From Spirochaetaceae bacterium (lineage in GTDB: Bacteria > Spirochaetota > Spirochaetia > Treponematales > Treponemataceae): a stretch of 64,000 nucleotides of DNA. Shown here piece by piece: positions 61,047 to 64,000 of the stretch. The stretch covers positions 29,036 through 93,035 of the forward strand of contig JAFQDD010000010.1 of the NCBI GenBank assembly GCA_017416145.1, in the 5' to 3' direction. Made by a program: the position numbers and the translations under genes. Position 1 is the stretch's first letter; each line of letters opens with the position of its first letter. The notes under the pieces were generated by a model. It searched no databases. It was not told the origin of the DNA and saw only the letters and a program-made list of their open reading frames with translations.

Positions 61047-62432
61047 ATGTCTACTATCCAAGAAATTGTTCAAAATCAAAGAAATTATTTTAATTTAGGA
61101 GAAACAATTCCTGTATCTTTTAGAAAAAAAATGCTAAAAAATCTTTCTGCTTGTATCAAAAAATACAATGGTGAAATTTTAGACGCTTTGCACACAGACT
61201 TGAACAAATCAAGCTTTGAAGGTTACGTTACAGAAATTTCTATTGTGCAAGAAGAGATTTCATACACTTTGAAACATCTTTCAAAATGGGCAAAACCTCA
61301 CAAAGTAAAAACTCCAATCACCCAATTTCCTGCAAAATGTTACCAATACTACGAACCTTATGGCGTTACTTTGATAATGGCACCTTGGAACTATCCTTTT
61401 CAATTAACTATTGCTCCCTTAGTTGGTGCAATTTGTGGCGGAAACTGTGCAGTGCTAAAACCTTCTAATTATTCACCTGCAACTTCTGCAATCATCAAAA
61501 AAATTATCGAAGAAGTCTTTGACCCAAAATATGTTGCTGTTGTAGAAGGTGGTCGTGAAGCAAATACAAATCTTTTAGAACAACACTTTGACTACATCTT
61601 TTTCACAGGGGGCGTTACAGTTGGAAAACTTGTTATGGAAGCCGCTAGTAAACATCTAACACCGGTTAGCTTGGAACTTGGAGGAAAAAGCCCTTGTATA
61701 ATCGACGAAACTGCAAATATTGATTTAACAGCAAAACGCCTTGCTTGGGGAAAATTCATAAACGCTGGTCAAACTTGCGTTGCTCCAGATTACGTTTTAG
61801 TTCACGAATCTGTAAAAGATAAATTACTAGAAGCCCTCGTAAAATGGATAAAAGTTTTTTACCAAGAAAATCCCCTTGAAAACCCAAATTTGCCAAAAAT
61901 CATTACACAAAAGCATTTTGAAAGAGTTTCAGCCTTTGTAGACAGAAGCAATTCTTCTAATGGAAAAGTAATATTTGGCGGAACTACAAACCCAGCCACA
62001 AGACAGATTTGTCCAACAATTCTAGATGGAGCAACCCCAGATTCTCCTGTAATGAGCGAAGAAATTTTTGGCCCAGTTCTACCAATTCTAACAGTAAAAA
62101 ATCTTGATGAAGTAATTGATTTTGTCCGTTCAAGACCAAAACCACTTGCTTTGTATCTATTTACCACCAGCAAAGCAGCTGAAAAACGAATTGTTAGCAC
62201 ATTATCCTACGGAGGAGGCTGCATAAACGACGTTATCGTCCATCTTGCAACATCTTATATGCCATTCGGTGGAGTTGGCAACAGCGGCATGGGAGCTTAC
62301 CACGGAAAAGACAGCTTTACAACTTTTACCCACGCAAAAAGCATTATGAACAAAGCAAATTGGCTTGATTTACCAGTAAGATATCCCCCTTACACAGAAA
62401 AAAAATTAAAATTGATAGAAAAGATTTTGTAG
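61047..62432 (+). CDS. aldehyde dehydrogenase, class 3-like
   Basis: This 461-residue NAD(P)-dependent aldehyde dehydrogenase has catalytic Cys244 (NAGQTCVAPDYV), general-base Glu in SLELGGKSP, the substrate-channel motif APWNYPFQL and cofactor motif FTGGVTVGK. The short length and the C-terminal FGGVGNSGMGAYHGK place it with class 3/fatty-aldehyde dehydrogenases. It oxidises medium or long aliphatic aldehydes to acids. GGGAGG stands 11 bases before the ATG. It is a single-gene unit with its own terminator. Confidence 0.94.
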   Translation: MSTIQEIVQNQRNYFNLGETIPVSFRKKMLKNLSACIKKYNGEILDALHTDLNKSSFEGYVTEISIVQEEISYTLKHLSKWAKPHKVKTPITQFPAKCYQYYEPYGVTLIMAPWNYPFQLTIAPLVGAICGGNCAVLKPSNYSPATSAIIKKIIEEVFDPKYVAVVEGGREANTNLLEQHFDYIFFTGGVTVGKLVMEAASKHLTPVSLELGGKSPCIIDETANIDLTAKRLAWGKFINAGQTCVAPDYVLVHESVKDKLLEALVKWIKVFYQENPLENPNLPKIITQKHFERVSAFVDRSNSSNGKVIFGGTTNPATRQICPTILDGATPDSPVMSEEIFGPVLPILTVKNLDEVIDFVRSRPKPLALYLFTTSKAAEKRIVSTLSYGGGCINDVIVHLATSYMPFGGVGNSGMGAYHGKDSFTTFTHAKSIMNKANWLDLPVRYPPYTEKKLKLIEKIL

Positions 62433-62441
62433 AAAAGAAAT

Positions 62442-62481
62442 AAGGGGTCAAGATTTTGAAGCATAGATTCTTGACCCTTTT
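62442..62481. terminator. terminator shared by ALDH and the convergent RRM gene
   Basis: AAGGGGTCAAGA (62442-62453) pairs with TCTTGACCCTTTT (about 62469-62481), with one wobble pair. It lies between two convergent genes and can serve both. Confidence 0.8.
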
Positions 62482-62493
62482 GTTTATACAACA

Positions 62494-62766
62494 TTATCGA
62501 CGAAAGGAATTTCTAGCTGGTTTTTCTTCTGCAAAATTTACTCGAAGTTTTCTGCCCTCAAGATTTATGCCGTTCAAACCAGCAATAGCCTTTTTTGCAT
62601 CCTCTTCAGATTCCATTTCCACAAATCCAAAACCTTTAGATTGATTTGTAACTTTATCCTTTATCACTTCACTAGATAAAACCTTCCCATATTTTGAAAA
62701 AGTTGATGATAAGGTCTCCTCATTTGTCCCAAAACTCATATTCCCAATATAAATCCGAACCGCCAT
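62494..62766 (-). CDS. RRM-domain RNA-binding protein
   Basis: This 90-residue protein is a single RNA-recognition motif with RNP2 IYIGNM (5-10) and RNP1 KGFGFVEM (44-51), followed by a short basic tail ending RNSFRR. Small RRM proteins of this kind occur in cyanobacteria, spirochaetes and others, where they bind single-stranded RNA; a cold-response or mRNA-localisation role is known only for some. AGGAG lies seven bases upstream of the ATG. Confidence 0.94.
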   Translation of the reverse strand: MAVRIYIGNMSFGTNEETLSSTFSKYGKVLSSEVIKDKVTNQSKGFGFVEMESEEDAKKAIAGLNGINLEGRKLRVNFAEEKPARNSFRR

Positions 62767-62848
62767 AAAAACTCCTATTATTTAAAATAATTTCTACAAT
62801 ACTATGGATTTTTACAAAACAATACAAGAGGAAAACTAGATTACCTGC

Positions 62849-62912
62849 TAACGTCTTTCTCAACGGCAAAAATGCCACGCAGATTTGTTCAGGACGTGCG
62901 TTAGCAAACCAC
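62849..62912. repeat. inverted-repeat element with GTCCTGAACAAATC motif, copy 2
   Basis: TGCTAACG and CGTTAGCA arms enclose about 48 bases. On the minus strand it contains GTCCTGAACAAATC and GTGGCA, as at 20536-20572. A cluster of small palindromes makes this look like a miniature mobile or extragenic palindromic element. Confidence 0.5.
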
Positions 62913-62930
62913 AAATCTCCTTGACGAAAA

Positions 62931-63274
62931 AAAATTGCGTCACACGGCTTATTTGCTAACGCCTTTTGCTTAACAGCAAAAGTATGATAAACATCATAAG
63001 TTCAAAAAAATGAGGACGTTAGTCCGAATAGCGTCAGCGATTTTTCCGCGTGACACTTTCTGCAAATTTTTTTATTTTTTTTCAGTTTTTCCCCGAATTT
63101 ATTCAAAATTTTTGAAATTCAAAACATATAAGTATATGTGGGGAAATTCAGAATTCGGAATTCAGAACGGTTTAAATACTGGAGATTTTTTCTCAAGGAT
63201 TTTTAGCTTTTAGGATGAACTTGAGATTCTGCGTTCAAAAACTTCTCTACAAAAAAACTTTTGGAGAATGGAAT
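62931..63274 (+). repeat. upstream part of Rpn element, copy 2
   Basis: This is almost the same sequence as 39532-39887, with the same hairpins, the AATTCAGA-type microrepeat (63144-63168) and the same gene-start region. It is about 12 bases shorter. Confidence 0.75.
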
Positions 63275-64000
63275 ATGAAAAATCGTAATTACAAAGATTC
63301 TGTCTTTGTGGATTTGTTTGCAAAAGACATTTCCGCGAAGGAAAACTTTGTTTCGTTGTATAATGCTCTTCACGAAACAAACCTTGATTACAAAACAACA
63401 GAAGTAAAACCTGTTATGATTGAGCAAGTTTTGTATATGAAATATTACAACGACATCGCAATGCTTATCGACAATAAAATTGTTGTTTTAATCGAGCATC
63501 AATCCACCATCAACGAAAATATGCCATTTCGTATTTTGGAATACATCGCTCGAATCTACGAAAAAGTTGTGAAAACAAAGAATAAGTTCGGAAAGAAACT
63601 TGTGAAAATCCCCCTTCCAGAATTCTACGTTTTCTATAACGGAAAAGAAGATTTCCCACTAGAAAAAACTTTGAAATTGTCAAACGCTTTTTTGATTCCA
63701 GAACAAAAATATTCCGCCGATTTCGCAAATTTTCCACTTGAAATTACAGTAAAAGTTGTTAATATTAATATAGACAAGGGAAATCCTATCTTAAAACGCT
63801 GTAATGTTTTAGACCAATATTCAGCGTTTATAGAATTGGTGAGAAAATCCATCGACTCTGGCACAGATGACCCATTTACAACAGCGATATCGAAAGCGAT
63901 AAAAGAAGGATTTTTATCTGACTATTTAGCAAGAAAATCAACTGAGGTAGAAAATATGCTAATGACAGAATACGATTACGACACAGACATAGCAGTACAA
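63275..64000 (+). CDS. Rpn-family nuclease, second copy, cut by the window end
   Basis: The first 242 residues of a sister of the gene at 39888 are present, with the same Asp60 and Glu74-His-Gln nuclease core. Divergence is clustered (LKLSNAFLIPEQKYSADFAN against LKLSDAFIIPEKAFSTNLAN), while the stretch from NFPLEITVKVVNIN to the window end is nearly identical. The C-terminal QG repeats lie outside the window. Start at ATG 63275, behind TTGGAGA. Confidence 0.9.
   Translation, partial: MKNRNYKDSVFVDLFAKDISAKENFVSLYNALHETNLDYKTTEVKPVMIEQVLYMKYYNDIAMLIDNKIVVLIEHQSTINENMPFRILEYIARIYEKVVKTKNKFGKKLVKIPLPEFYVFYNGKEDFPLEKTLKLSNAFLIPEQKYSADFANFPLEITVKVVNINIDKGNPILKRCNVLDQYSAFIELVRKSIDSGTDDPFTTAISKAIKEGFLSDYLARKSTEVENMLMTEYDYDTDIAVQ

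Noticed and set aside
1..64000. tRNA, rRNA, tmRNA and CRISPR loci
   Set aside because: Reading both strands I saw no T-loop plus acceptor pattern, rRNA core sequence or regularly spaced repeat. A covariance scan would be the decisive test.

Overview
The window is AT-rich chromosome that I attribute to a spirochaete, most likely a host-associated Treponema. The grounds are gene content: two six-helix-membrane chemoreceptors, one behind a textbook sigma-28 promoter; a cyclophilin-FKBP fusion lipoprotein; spirochaete-type lipoboxes; a trimeric FeFe hydrogenase set; and Rpn-type PD-(D/E)XK nuclease repeats. The species is not determined. I saw no rRNA, tRNA, CRISPR array or prophage.

Layout. 1-5.6 kb: the 3' part of uvrC with an unusual tandem-repeat tail, a chemoreceptor and oligoendopeptidase F. 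5.7-9.1 kb (minus strand): rex-serC-serA, with a multi-hairpin leader before serC and Rex-type operators before rex. 9.2-11.6 kb: ClbS/DfsB-like, WYL regulator and GyrI-like genes. 11.6-15.8 kb: a Ca/Mn-type P-type ATPase and a Na+/Ca2+-type exchanger, each behind its own yybP-ykoY-like (Mn2+) riboswitch. 15.9-20.3 kb: a lipoprotein behind a (TA)9 promoter repeat, an AAA_14/DUF4143 ATPase, a HigBA-like toxin-antitoxin pair and a CofE-like ligase, with three sister terminator hairpins. 20.5-26.9 kb: a LysR regulator, the dual PPIase, and the rpmH-rnpA-yidD-yidC-jag cluster. 27.1-32.2 kb: an NAD-linked FeFe hydrogenase operon with an embedded GHKL ATPase gene. 32.4-39.4 kb: lipoprotein, NlpC/P60 protein, chemoreceptor, a candidate small RNA, rsmG, a TPR protein and a methyltransferase. 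39.5-40.9 kb and 62.9 kb to the end: two near-identical Rpn elements about 23 kb apart. 41.2-57.8 kb: two giant Ig-like-repeat surface proteins (3522 and 2017 aa). 58.0-62.8 kb: parAB, a methyltransferase, an aldehyde dehydrogenase and an RRM protein.

How the parts fit. Rex (NADH sensing), the NAD-coupled hydrogenase and the aldehyde dehydrogenase suggest a fermentative, H2-metabolising anaerobe. The cation ATPase and exchanger form a likely Mn2+/Ca2+ export regulon. The most distinctive region is the giant two-gene surface operon, where an uninterrupted G8 run in an otherwise AT-rich coding sequence could switch the 2017-aa barrel-anchored protein on and off. A (TA)9 run between the promoter elements of a lipoprotein gene is a second possible contingency locus. 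The serC leader looks like an undescribed RNA switch. Several genes have a -10 box six or seven bases before an ATG that lacks a Shine-Dalgarno sequence, which points to leaderless mRNAs.
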